Assembly: GCF_000970085.1 (NCBI RefSeq)
Contig: NZ_CP009506.1
Coordinates: 2,108,001-2,172,000 of the forward strand
Direction of reading: 5' to 3'
Length of the DNA stretch: 64,000 bases
From: Methanosarcina siciliae T4/M
Lineage (GTDB): Archaea; Halobacteriota; Methanosarcinia; Methanosarcinales; Methanosarcinaceae
Shown: piece by piece, positions 16,735-24,217 of the stretch
How the letters are laid out: each line of letters opens with the position of its first letter
Numbering within the stretch: the stretch's first letter is position 1
The notes under the pieces: generated by a model
Database searches by the model: none
Told to the model about the DNA's origin: nothing
What the model saw: the letters and a program-made list of their open reading frames with translations, nothing else
Made by a program: the position numbers and the translations under genes

Positions 16735-16820
16735 TGATTAATTGAGAACTCTTTATTATGATCCCCGGGCTCTCAATCAGATGAAACCCCTATAAATGAA
16801 TACTCCCCAAGTATTCTATT
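16735..16820 (+). ncRNA. Candidate small RNA, two-hairpin element copy B
   Basis: This is a diverged tandem copy of the element at 16606. Both keep GGGCTCTCAATC, GATGAAACCCC and a terminal hairpin: GAATAC (16798-16803) with GTATTC (16811-16816) and a loop TCCCCAA. Hairpin 1 is weaker here (ATTGAGA with TCTCAAT). A TATA-like AATATAAATT at 16711-16720 lies about 25 bp upstream, so each copy seems to have its own promoter. Confidence 0.45.
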
Positions 16821-17122
16821 TGCAAACATGCACCAAAGTGCTTCTCCTACAATTACAGTCTTTTCAATGCTTAAATTCTATATATAATAAATTCCGTTAA
16901 ATATTCAATGATTAATTAATTTTGTTTGCTTAGTATTATTTGACCGAAGCATTATTTTATTAACTGCTGGAAATTATAGTCCATCTTTAAAATATAGATA
17001 GTTCCTAGTTTTTCAATAGCATTAAAATTTTCAATCAAAGCAAAAATATGGGATAGCTAAAAAAGAAAAATTATGCTCAAGCAGCTAGTGGATAAAATAA
17101 CTCTCTTAAATAAAACTGAAAA
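16821..17122. other. AT-rich intergenic region
   Basis: No gene, repeat or stable hairpin was found between the second hairpin element and the acyl-CoA ligase terminator. Confidence 0.4.
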
Positions 17123-17150
17123 CTAAAAAACCATCGACTCGAAGGTCGAT
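17115..17150 (-). terminator. Terminator of the acyl-CoA ligase gene
   Basis: On the minus strand, ATCGAC/GTCGAT (17133-17150, 6 bp, 6-nt loop) is followed by GGTTTTTTAGTTTTC. The hairpin plus T-rich tail begins 10 bp after the stop codon. Confidence 0.6.
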
Positions 17151-17159
17151 AGTATTGAA

Positions 17160-18812
17160 TTACTCTTCGTTTTCCTTTCTCTTTTTCAGAAGCTCCACAG
17201 CCAGTTCTCTGAGCTTGTATTTCTGGATTTTGCCGCTTGCGGTCAACGGGTACTCATTTACGATGAAAACGTGCTTCGGTACCTTATATCTGGCGATTTT
17301 GCTTACAGCATAGTCCCTGATATCGGCTTCCGTAAGGTCTGCACCTTTTTCGAGAATAACAAAGGCTCCTACGATTTCCCCGTATTTCTCATCAGGTATG
17401 CCGACGACCTGGGCATCTCTGACTCCGGGTATTGCATGCAAGAACTCCTCAATTTCTCTTGGGTAGATATTTTCTCCGCCCCGGATAATCATGTCCTTTA
17501 TGCGACCTGTAATCCTGTAGTAACCAAGTTCGTCACAAGTCCCGAGGTCCCCGCTGTGTAGCCAGCCGCCTTCATCAATCACTTTTTTCGTTTCTTCCGG
17601 CATATTGTAGTAGCCTTTCATGATATTGTATCCGCGGCAGCAGAGCTCCCCAACAGTATTCGGGGGTACCGGCTCATTTGTGCCCGGGTCAACTACCCGG
17701 ACTTCAACGCTGGGGAAGCACTTGCCCACAGTTTCAACCCGGAGTTCTACAGGGTCATCGACCGTTGTCTGGGTCATGCCGGGGGAAGCTTCCGTAAGCC
17801 CGTAAACGCTGGTTATCTGGTGGCAGTGCATATCCTTTACGACCTTTTTCATGGCCTCCACAGGGCAAGTGGAACCGGCCATGATCCCTGTCCTCAGGGA
17901 GGAAAGGTCGAACATGTCAAACATGGGGTGAGTGTATTCGGCAATGAACATAGTAGGAACGCCGTAAAGAGCTGTACACTTCTCTTTCTGGACAGCGGCA
18001 AGCACCAGGAGAGGGTCGAAAACCTCAAGCATAACAAGTGTTGCCCTGTGGGTCAGGATAGCCATGACTCCGAGCACGATTCCAAAACAGTGGAAGAGAG
18101 GAACAGGCAGGCAGAGGCGGTCTTCATGAGTGAATTTCTGTCGGTCGCCGATGGAGAGGCCGTTGTTCAGGATATTTTTACTTGTCAGCATAACTCCTTT
18201 CGGGAAGCCTGTTGTCCCTGAGGTATACTGCATGTTGACCACATCATCTCCGCTAACACTTGCCAGAATTTCTTTAAGCTCGTCGTCCGGATAATGGCTG
18301 CCAAGGAGCATCAGCTCGCTGGTGTTGTACATTCCCCTGTGTTTTTCCTGCCCGACATAGATTACGCTCTTCAGGTACGGGAATTTTTTACTTTTCAGGC
18401 GTCCTCTTTCCGAACTTTTCAACTCCGGGACAAGTTCATTGATAATTTCGAGGTAATCCACTTCCCTGAAACTATCGATAAGAGCCAGGGCCTTCATATC
18501 CGACTGCTTGAGTACATACTCAACTTCATGGCTCTTATAAGCGGTATTTACCGTGACGAGCACTGCTCCTATCTTTGAGGTTGCAAACATGAAAGTAAGC
18601 CAGTCAGGGACGTTCTTTGCCCAGATCCCTACATGGTCTCCCTTTTTTATGCCGATCGCAAGCAGCCCTTTTGCAAGGTTGTTGACCCTTTCATTGAACT
18701 GTCCGTAGGTAAAGCGCAGGTTGCGGTCCGGATAAATAATAAATTCGTGGTCAGGGTCGATAACTACCTGTTTTTCAAAGTATTCTCCCAGAGAATCTTC
18801 TATAAGATGCAT
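17160..18812 (-). CDS. AMP-forming acyl-CoA ligase
   Basis: I start this at ATG 18812 (550 residues, AGAGG 8 bp upstream). The longer open frame to 19040 overlaps the thioesterase gene and lacks homology. The ANL-superfamily motifs are complete: P-loop YTSGTTGFPKG (196-206), YGLTEASPGMTQT, GWLHSGDLG, YYRITGRIKDMIIRGGENIY, and the C-terminal catalytic Lys in TASGKIQKYK (about 528). The enzyme activates a carboxylic acid with ATP and couples it to CoA. The sequence most resembles medium/long-chain or ACSF2-type ligases. Its acid substrate is not readable. It is downstream of a thioesterase and an XRE-cupin regulator on the same strand. Confidence 0.9.
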   Translation of the reverse strand: MHLIEDSLGEYFEKQVVIDPDHEFIIYPDRNLRFTYGQFNERVNNLAKGLLAIGIKKGDHVGIWAKNVPDWLTFMFATSKIGAVLVTVNTAYKSHEVEYVLKQSDMKALALIDSFREVDYLEIINELVPELKSSERGRLKSKKFPYLKSVIYVGQEKHRGMYNTSELMLLGSHYPDDELKEILASVSGDDVVNMQYTSGTTGFPKGVMLTSKNILNNGLSIGDRQKFTHEDRLCLPVPLFHCFGIVLGVMAILTHRATLVMLEVFDPLLVLAAVQKEKCTALYGVPTMFIAEYTHPMFDMFDLSSLRTGIMAGSTCPVEAMKKVVKDMHCHQITSVYGLTEASPGMTQTTVDDPVELRVETVGKCFPSVEVRVVDPGTNEPVPPNTVGELCCRGYNIMKGYYNMPEETKKVIDEGGWLHSGDLGTCDELGYYRITGRIKDMIIRGGENIYPREIEEFLHAIPGVRDAQVVGIPDEKYGEIVGAFVILEKGADLTEADIRDYAVSKIARYKVPKHVFIVNEYPLTASGKIQKYKLRELAVELLKKRKENEE

Positions 18813-18906
18813 GGTTTCAGCCTCTTCTTCTGGACTACTTTCAGGAACTCCGGCTAATAGACGGGGTTTTATATATAAGCCAATCAAAGACGTTCCTGAA
18901 ATATAT

Positions 18907-19362
18907 TCAAATCGAGCAGGGAGAGTCCGTGTCAGTCTCTGCATCCGCCGGCGAAGATTCCATTGAAGGGAACATGTGCCTTTTAAGGACCTCGCGGATA
19001 GAGTCCGGAAGGGGGAGGGCTTTCTGGAGTTTGAAGTCATAATATACCAGCACTGCCTGGCCTCTTACCTTGAGTTCCCCTTCCTGCCAGGCCTCGTGCC
19101 CGACGGTAAAGGAACTGTTTCCTATCTTTGCAACGAAGGTCCTGATCTCCACATCGGACCTGAAATACATCTGGCTCAGAAAATCAAATTCTGTTCTGAC
19201 AAGGATCAGGTGCCACACATCAGGGCTGAGGTCAAGGTCCGGGGAGAAAAGCCTGAAAATAGCGTTTCTTCCTGTTTCGAACCACACCGGAAGGACTGTG
19301 TTATTTACATGCCCGAGACCATCAATATCTCCAAAGCGCGGACTAACGTTTATACTGAACAT
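18907..19362 (-). CDS. Hotdog-fold acyl-CoA thioesterase
   Basis: This encodes 151 residues from ATG 19362 (AGGGAA upstream). The 4-hydroxybenzoyl-CoA thioesterase family motif is at the N-terminus: RFGDIDGLGHVNNTVLPVWFE, with Asp in the catalytic position and the HVNN turn. A central helix, FLSQMYFRSDVEIRTFVAKI and a strand with VYYDF follow. The length is typical, with an acidic, Ser-rich C-terminal tail. It hydrolyses acyl-CoA thioesters. It lies 94 bp upstream of the ligase, so the pair could form and cleave the same acyl-CoA pool; that link is inferred. Confidence 0.88.
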   Translation of the reverse strand: MFSINVSPRFGDIDGLGHVNNTVLPVWFETGRNAIFRLFSPDLDLSPDVWHLILVRTEFDFLSQMYFRSDVEIRTFVAKIGNSSFTVGHEAWQEGELKVRGQAVLVYYDFKLQKALPLPDSIREVLKRHMFPSMESSPADAETDTDSPCSI

Positions 19363-19465
19363 TTTGGATTCCCTAACTCTTAATATCTGTACTCAATTAT
19401 CCGATTTTTTATCTAAACTTGCTATTTAATCACATTCTTACTTCTTGCCAGTTCCACAGGGACTC

Positions 19466-20044
19466 TCAGAGAGGAGCATAGATTACAGCCATTATTCGTG
19501 CATCCTTTTTTCCTTCTGTATGGACATCATGGGGGACGATGGAATCGTAATAGATGCTGTCTCCGACACTCAGCCTGTGAACATCCTTGCCGTAGAAGAT
19601 CTCGATTTCTCCGGATAGGACATAGATGAACTCCTCTCCTTCGTGAGATGAGAGTTTGTGGCTTTCCTCGGGAGAAGGGTGAATATCTATGATGAAAGGC
19701 TCCATATGGCGGTCTGCTTTATCCGAAGCAAGGGAATAAAAATCAAGAGCGCTCTTTTTTGGCTGCTCGGTTTTCCCGGAAAAACGAACTACGTTTTCAG
19801 ACAGTCCTGCCCTTACCACTACAGGTCCCCTCTGAGGCATATCGTCCAGAAAAGTACCGAGACGGACACCTAAAGCTCGGGCAATTTTTAAGAGAGGGGT
19901 CAAGGACGGAACAAGGGCTCCGTTTTCTAACTGCTGGATTAACTCCACGCTGCTCTGACTGGCTTCAGCCAGTTCTTCAACAGTCATATCCCGGGCTTCT
20001 CTAAGATGGCGTATCTTACTGCCGACACGGTTTTCTTCTGACAT
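19466..20044 (-). CDS. XRE-type HTH regulator with C-terminal cupin sensor
   Basis: This encodes 192 residues from ATG 20044 (GAGGAAAC upstream). Residues 8-65 are an HTH_3 domain (KIRHLREARDMTVEELAEAS...LIQQLENGALVPSLTPLLKIARALGV). Residues about 110-190 are a cupin barrel (EGEEFIYVLSGEIEIFYG, VGDSIYYDSIVPHDVHTEGK) with a probable ligand site at its His and Glu residues. Such proteins repress neighbouring metabolic genes and sense a small molecule. Its position directly upstream of the thioesterase and ligase suggests it controls them, possibly in response to an acid or acyl-CoA. Confidence 0.88.
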   Translation of the reverse strand: MSEENRVGSKIRHLREARDMTVEELAEASQSSVELIQQLENGALVPSLTPLLKIARALGVRLGTFLDDMPQRGPVVVRAGLSENVVRFSGKTEQPKKSALDFYSLASDKADRHMEPFIIDIHPSPEESHKLSSHEGEEFIYVLSGEIEIFYGKDVHRLSVGDSIYYDSIVPHDVHTEGKKDARIMAVIYAPL

Positions 20045-20366
20045 TCTTCTGTTTCCTCACAATTTTTTTCAGGTAGCGGACCCGGCAGAAAAATGCAAAC
20101 CGGAGTCACTGCAAACAGCCGTTAAAGCTTATCTCTTTTGTATCCATCTATTATAAAAAATATACGTTAAAATCCGCGTTTCCAGATAGTGATTCCAAAA
20201 TAATTGTAAACAAAAAGTAAAAAACAGTTAGAAAAATTATAAGAAGAGTCAAGAAAAAGTGAAAAAGAAAAAAGTTATATTGGAAAAATAGAACGCAAAA
20301 AATGTAATAAAACCGGGACGTGAAAGTTTAAGAAAAAAGAAATCGGAAAAAGACAAGATCAGGTTT
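20045..20366. promoter_or_regulatory. Intergenic region with regulator promoter
   Basis: AT-rich. On the minus strand, AACGTATATTTTTTATAATAG (within 20140-20175) is a likely TATA region for the XRE-cupin gene. Nothing else is seen. Confidence 0.35.
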
Positions 20367-21464
20367 TCAATCAAACTCGAAATTGCACCTGATCCCTGCC
20401 GGGTCAAAGCAAAGGTTGCAGGACACACATCTTGCTTTTTTCACCGTCTCTGACCGGAGTTTGGGAATAAAGTCAGGTTCGCTGATAAATGTCCTGCTCA
20501 TTGAGATCAGATCCGCACAACCGTTTTCAAGCAGGCACTGCATGATGGAAAGGGAGCGGATACCGCCTACAAGGATTACCGGAACGTTTACGGCAGACTT
20601 TATCATTTTTGAGTAGTTCTTGAAATATGCCTCCTTTGCAGGAGAGTTAATTGCAGTCTTTATGGTCACTCCACCTGCTTCGCCTATTCCTCCGCTGACC
20701 TCTATTGCACAGACGCCGGTTCTTTCAAAAATTTTTGCAATTTCCACGCACTCGGGGGCATCGAGGCCCAACCCTGCCTTTGAAGAACCGGGCAGAAAAC
20801 CATCCGTTGCATTCATTTTAACAAGAATCGGAAACTCGTCCCCTGCTTCCTCTTTTATACGCTTTATAATCTCCATGACTATCCTCGCCCGGTTTTCGAT
20901 GGACCCACCCCACCTGTCAGTACGCCGGTTTGTGTAAGGGGAGATGAAGTTGCTCAAAAGGAATCCATGGGCACAGTGGAGCTGAACCCCGTCAAAACCT
21001 GCCGCCTTTGCCCTCACAGCCGCCCTGGTAAAAGCTTCTACCATTTCCAGGATCTCCTGTTCGGTCATTTCTCTGGGGACCACTGAAGAATGCCCGTCTT
21101 TGACCACTGACGGTGCAACCGGAACAGGATACTCGTCCGAGATGTCTGCCTGCCGTCCTCCATGTACTATTTGGAGTACGATCTTGCTTCTGTATTTGTG
21201 GACCCTCTCGGTTATCTTCCGGTAAGGCTCGATGAAACGGTCATCATAGATGCCCTGCTGCAAATTATCACTCTGCCCGCCGGGGAGGACATAAGAATAG
21301 CCGGTTATAATAAGCCCGACTTCATTTATTGCAAGCTCTTCATAGAGGTCTCCAAGCCTGGAAGTGGGGGTCCCGTCATTTTCTGCCATAAATTCATGAG
21401 TTGCGGACCTCACAAAGCGATTCTGGAGTTCCAGGTTACAGACTGTGATCGGATCAAAAATCAT
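20367..21464 (-). CDS. Old yellow enzyme family NADH:flavin oxidoreductase
   Basis: This encodes 365 residues from ATG 21464; the ribosome site is weak. It is an OYE-like TIM barrel binding FMN. Seen are the N-terminal NRFVRSATHE, LQIVHGGRQ, FDGVQLHCAHGFLLSNFISP with YTNRRTDRWGGS, and the phosphate-binding end VPVILVGGIRS. The catalytic HGxL-type His and the RxDxWGGS arrangement are kept. The C-terminus has CVSCNLCFDPAGIRC, four cysteines that would fit an Fe-S site as in 2,4-dienoyl-CoA reductase-like members, although the protein stops there and lacks the extra flavodoxin-like domain. Reduction of an activated C=C bond is the family reaction; the substrate is unknown. Confidence 0.88.
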   Translation of the reverse strand: MIFDPITVCNLELQNRFVRSATHEFMAENDGTPTSRLGDLYEELAINEVGLIITGYSYVLPGGQSDNLQQGIYDDRFIEPYRKITERVHKYRSKIVLQIVHGGRQADISDEYPVPVAPSVVKDGHSSVVPREMTEQEILEMVEAFTRAAVRAKAAGFDGVQLHCAHGFLLSNFISPYTNRRTDRWGGSIENRARIVMEIIKRIKEEAGDEFPILVKMNATDGFLPGSSKAGLGLDAPECVEIAKIFERTGVCAIEVSGGIGEAGGVTIKTAINSPAKEAYFKNYSKMIKSAVNVPVILVGGIRSLSIMQCLLENGCADLISMSRTFISEPDFIPKLRSETVKKARCVSCNLCFDPAGIRCNFEFD

Positions 21465-21637
21465 ATGAAAAAATAGGGCGGGAAAGGTAAATAATTATCC
21501 CGGATTCCCGGAAAAAAGGAAAGGAAATTAGTTCAGACTCAAAGCTCCCCTTGGATGTTCAGGAAAAGAAAGGGCAGAGTGAAGTACAGAGTGAATATGA
21601 GTTATAATCCACGACAAGCAGAACGCCTATTCCTTAC

Positions 21638-21866
21638 TTAAAAAATTGTTACAGTCTTCGTTTTGTGCACTACTTCATATATTATCCTGTAATCTCCAAC
21701 TCTAACACGATATAGATGTTCAGCCCCGGAAAATTTTTTTGAATCCACAGGAAGAGGTACATCTGCAAGTACATAAATTTTTTATGGTGTTGTGGAGCCT
21801 TTCTTTTGGCACTTTCCTTAAATTTTTTTCTCCGATGGACTTGAAATCGACGGTATAAGTTGCCAT
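21638..21866 (-). pseudogene. relE: Frameshifted RelE/ParE-type toxin
   Basis: From ATG 21866 the frame reads MATYTVDFKSIGEKNLRKV PKERLHNTIKN, then shifts. The other frame continues YVLADVPLPVDSKKF and GAEHLYRVRVGDYRIIYEVV, then VHKTKTVTIF and a stop. Restoring one A in the AAAAAA-type run near the junction rejoins the RelE family sequence. The normal C-terminal extension (YVRHR type) is also absent. The toxin is therefore most likely inactive, while the antitoxin upstream is open. Confidence 0.7.
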
Positions 21867-21876
21867 TGCTCCGACT

Positions 21877-22050
21877 TCACAATATTCTTTTCATCTCTTC
21901 AAAATTAATAGTTTTCTCGTTACGTCTTTCTGCAACGATAGCCAGATCGTGGAGATCCTCTTTCATTTTTTCATATTCCTCTATAGGAAGAATAATCGCC
22001 ACTTTTTCCCCATTTTCATTAACCACGTATTGTTCATTCTCAACGGTCAC
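21877..22050 (-). CDS. Phd/RelB-like antitoxin
   Basis: These 57 residues begin at GTG 22050, with AGGTGA 5 bp upstream. The sequence NENGEKVAIILPIEEYEKMK is the Phd/YefM-type N-terminal DNA-binding half, and ERRNEKTINFEEMKRIL is the toxin-neutralising tail. It ends 10 bp before the RelE start on the same strand, the usual order. The gene is intact although its toxin is broken, so it may persist as an orphan regulator or protect against RelE toxins elsewhere. Confidence 0.72.
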   Translation of the reverse strand: MTVENEQYVVNENGEKVAIILPIEEYEKMKEDLHDLAIVAERRNEKTINFEEMKRIL

Positions 22051-22231
22051 ATAATCACCTTTTTCAGAAATTCCCTTGGATCTGCTTTATAACCATTTAT
22101 CTTCCTTTCGAGTATAACCCTTTTCCTACACTAGTTGACTGCAGGTCGAATATTCTTGAAAAAAGAGTGATTCCGGATAAGGTCAAGACTTACTTATAAA
22201 TAGAGAACGTGAAAGTATTTTAGGAGTATTT

Positions 22232-22621
22232 TTGCTAATAACAATTAAACGCCAGGACTTGAGATGTCACATGACAGGCAAAACCACTTCAGTACCAACG
22301 GGCGAACAAACGAAAGATACAGCGTATTTCACAAAAATTCTAAGGCAACACCTCCCGGCACTTTCAAAACAATATGGAATCAGCTATCTGGGGATTTTCG
22401 GATCTTATGTCCGTGGGGAACAGAAAGAAGATAGTGACCTCGATGTTCTGGTGGAATTTTCTGAAACACCGGCCCTTTCCAAAACACCTGACCTCTTTGA
22501 ATTCATCGGGCTCAAACAGGATCTTTCGGATATGCTTGGGATAAAGGTCGATCTTGTTATGAAAAATGCACTGAAACCCGGGATTGGAGAAAGAATTCGT
22601 GAAGAGGTTGTGCAGGTATAG
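22232..22621 (+). CDS. MNT-family nucleotidyltransferase (MntA-like)
   Basis: I start this at TTG 22232 because AGGAG lies 5 bp upstream; ATG 22271 has no comparable site. In 129 residues the minimal nucleotidyltransferase motif is clear: LGIFGSYVRGEQKEDSDLDV, with G57-S58, D69 and D71, and the third carboxylate in KVDLVM (D107). In HEPN/MNT systems such enzymes add AMP to the HEPN toxin and neutralise it. No HEPN gene follows directly; the next genes are a second MNT and its own HEPN. It may be an orphan, or act on the downstream protein. Confidence 0.8.
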   Translation: MLITIKRQDLRCHMTGKTTSVPTGEQTKDTAYFTKILRQHLPALSKQYGISYLGIFGSYVRGEQKEDSDLDVLVEFSETPALSKTPDLFEFIGLKQDLSDMLGIKVDLVMKNALKPGIGERIREEVVQV

Positions 22622-22700
22622 CCGCATCAGATCCCAATCATGATCAGGTTCCTTCTTACAACATAACATATTTGAAAGAACAGGACATAGAGAAAATACA

Positions 22701-23165
22701 ATGGGTCTTCAAACGAAAAAGGTAAAGAAAGAGCTTCTGTGTACAATGCTTCCGGAATTTTTTAAGTCACGGGAATATATCGAACTTGCATACCTCTTCG
22801 GTTCGACAGCCGAAGGCACAGAAGGACCGCTGAGCGACATTGATATAGCTGTGTACCTTTCCGATAGACTTACAAAAGGAGAAAGGATAGAAAAGCGCCT
22901 GAAACTGATGGGAGAGCTTTCAACCCTCCTTAAAACCGATCATGTAGACCTACTTGTGATGAATGATGCTGCACCCGTTATTAATTTTGAAGTCATAAGA
23001 CCCAATGTGCCGTTATTTGTCAGAAACGAGGACCTGAAACTGGATGTGGAGCAGCAAGTCATGTCAAGATACCTGGACCGGAAATATCATGAAGACTTTT
23101 TGAACAGGGAGTTGCTGAAACGAATCAGGGAGAAGAGGGGCGTTCAGGATGTCGGTGGCAGATAA
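22701..23165 (+). CDS. mntA: MntA-like nucleotidyltransferase antitoxin
   Basis: This encodes 154 residues from ATG 22701. The MNT motif is AYLFGSTAEGTEGPLSDIDI (G34-S35, D46, D48) with the third Asp at 83 in HVDLLVMND. A C-terminal helix links to the toxin gene. The last 17 bp overlap the HepT start, as usual for the pair. The enzyme would AMPylate a Tyr of HepT. A collapsed copy of this gene lies at 58.8-59.0 kb. Confidence 0.85.
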   Translation: MGLQTKKVKKELLCTMLPEFFKSREYIELAYLFGSTAEGTEGPLSDIDIAVYLSDRLTKGERIEKRLKLMGELSTLLKTDHVDLLVMNDAAPVINFEVIRPNVPLFVRNEDLKLDVEQQVMSRYLDRKYHEDFLNRELLKRIREKRGVQDVGGR

Positions 23166-23574
23166 GATATTTCGGAAATTAAACTTTATGCAGCGCTGCG
23201 TAGACTACCTGAAATCAATAGATCCCGAAAGCCCGGATCTTGAAAGCAACTATGAGAAGCGTTCCGCAGTCGAGAGAAATTTCCAACTTGCAATTGAATG
23301 TGCCATTGACATAGGGGAAATCATCATCTCAAAAGAGGGGCTTGAAAGACCTGAAGATTACAGGAGTGTGTTCCGGATCCTGGGCAGGCACGAAATAATT
23401 CCGAAAGAGTTTGCAGAGGAATTTGCTTTTGCCGCCGGTTTCAGGAACATTCTGGTTCGTATTTACGAAGAAGTAGATCTCGATATGTTAAGAAAACTGC
23501 TTGCTGAGAATCTGAAAGACTTTGATACATTTGCCTTTTATGCTGCAGAATACGCAGAGAAACTTGAAGAATAA
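23149..23574 (+). CDS. hepT: HepT-like HEPN protein with altered catalytic motif
   Basis: This encodes 141 residues from ATG 23149 (GAGGGG upstream), overlapping mntA. It is the DUF86/HepT all-helical fold with SAVERNFQLAIECAIDIGEIII and PKEFAEEFAFAAGFRNILV. The family RNase motif is RX4HXY. Here it reads R99-NILV-R104-I-Y106, so the catalytic His is Arg (codon CGT at 23458). The paralogous remnant at 58.6 kb has CAT (His) at the same place. The Tyr modified by MntA remains. The likely result is a toxin without nuclease activity. Confidence 0.85.
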   Translation: MSVADKIFRKLNFMQRCVDYLKSIDPESPDLESNYEKRSAVERNFQLAIECAIDIGEIIISKEGLERPEDYRSVFRILGRHEIIPKEFAEEFAFAAGFRNILVRIYEEVDLDMLRKLLAENLKDFDTFAFYAAEYAEKLEE

Positions 23575-23594
23575 AAGTGAGACTTTAAGAAGAG

Positions 23595-23640
23595 AAAAAA
23601 GAAAAAAGAAAGCTGCAAAATACAGCTTAACTCAACGTTT
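23595..23640 (-). terminator. Terminator after PEF-CTERM gene 1
   Basis: On the minus strand AGCTG and CAGCT flank a 7-nt loop (about 23612-23630), followed by a run rich in T (complement of AGAAGAGAAAAAAGAAAAAAG). It serves the PEF-CTERM gene that ends at 23658 and might act in both directions. Confidence 0.5.
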
Positions 23641-23657
23641 ACTCAATATTCACTGTT

Positions 23658-24206
23658 TTACGAATTTCCTTCCCTTTTCCTCGATGCCAAAAATACTATT
23701 CCAAGTGCTGAAATCGCAGGCAATGCTATTGTTGGAAATTCTGGTATCTGTGTTACAGTCACTGTTATTGGAAATTCACTTGATTCAATCGATCCCAAAA
23801 ATTCATCTGGTATTGTAGGATCGATGAAATCAGGTAGATACCCTTCTCCGAGTATTTTTATCTGATACTCCCCTGCAGGAGTTCCTTCTGGTACAGTTAC
23901 TTCCAGAGTGACGGTTTTCTCCGATGGATAGGGTCCAATTAGAAATAAGTTATCACTGAATGTAGTAGTCCAGCTTACCGGATTTCCATCTGGATCAGTA
24001 ACTGTAACTGAGAGGTCCGCGAATTCCTCCACATCAAGAGCAGTCATTGCAGTTAGAGTTACTGCATATGTGACAGTTCCTCCCGGTCCAACTGTACTGG
24101 AGGTCGTTTCAACGTCTACATTAAAACCCGGATTTGCACTCGCAGTATTAATTGTCAGCAAGCTCAGGAGCAACACTAAACCAATTTTCATTTTGTTTGA
24201 CCGCAT
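23658..24206 (-). CDS. Small PEF-CTERM surface protein 1
   Basis: I start this at ATG 24206 because AGGTGG lies 5 bp before it; GTG 24215 overlaps that site. In 182 residues it has a signal peptide (KIGLVLLLSLLTINTASA), a beta-sandwich domain with NEW3/COG1470-like strands, and a C-terminal PEF-CTERM signal: IPEFPTIALPAISALGIVFLAS then RKREGNS. PEF-CTERM tails are substrates of an archaeosortase, so the protein should be processed and lipid-anchored. It starts 12 nt after the stop of the giant gene, indicating coupled translation. It is a paralogue of the gene at 32572. Confidence 0.88.
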   Translation of the reverse strand: MRSNKMKIGLVLLLSLLTINTASANPGFNVDVETTSSTVGPGGTVTYAVTLTAMTALDVEEFADLSVTVTDPDGNPVSWTTTFSDNLFLIGPYPSEKTVTLEVTVPEGTPAGEYQIKILGEGYLPDFIDPTIPDEFLGSIESSEFPITVTVTQIPEFPTIALPAISALGIVFLASRKREGNS

Positions 24207-24217
24207 TTTTACCACCT

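Noticed and set aside
16611..16830. Two hairpin elements considered as CRISPR repeats or C/D box RNAs
   Set aside because: Only two copies 128 bp apart with drift; no clear C (RTGATGA) and D (CTGA) box pair.
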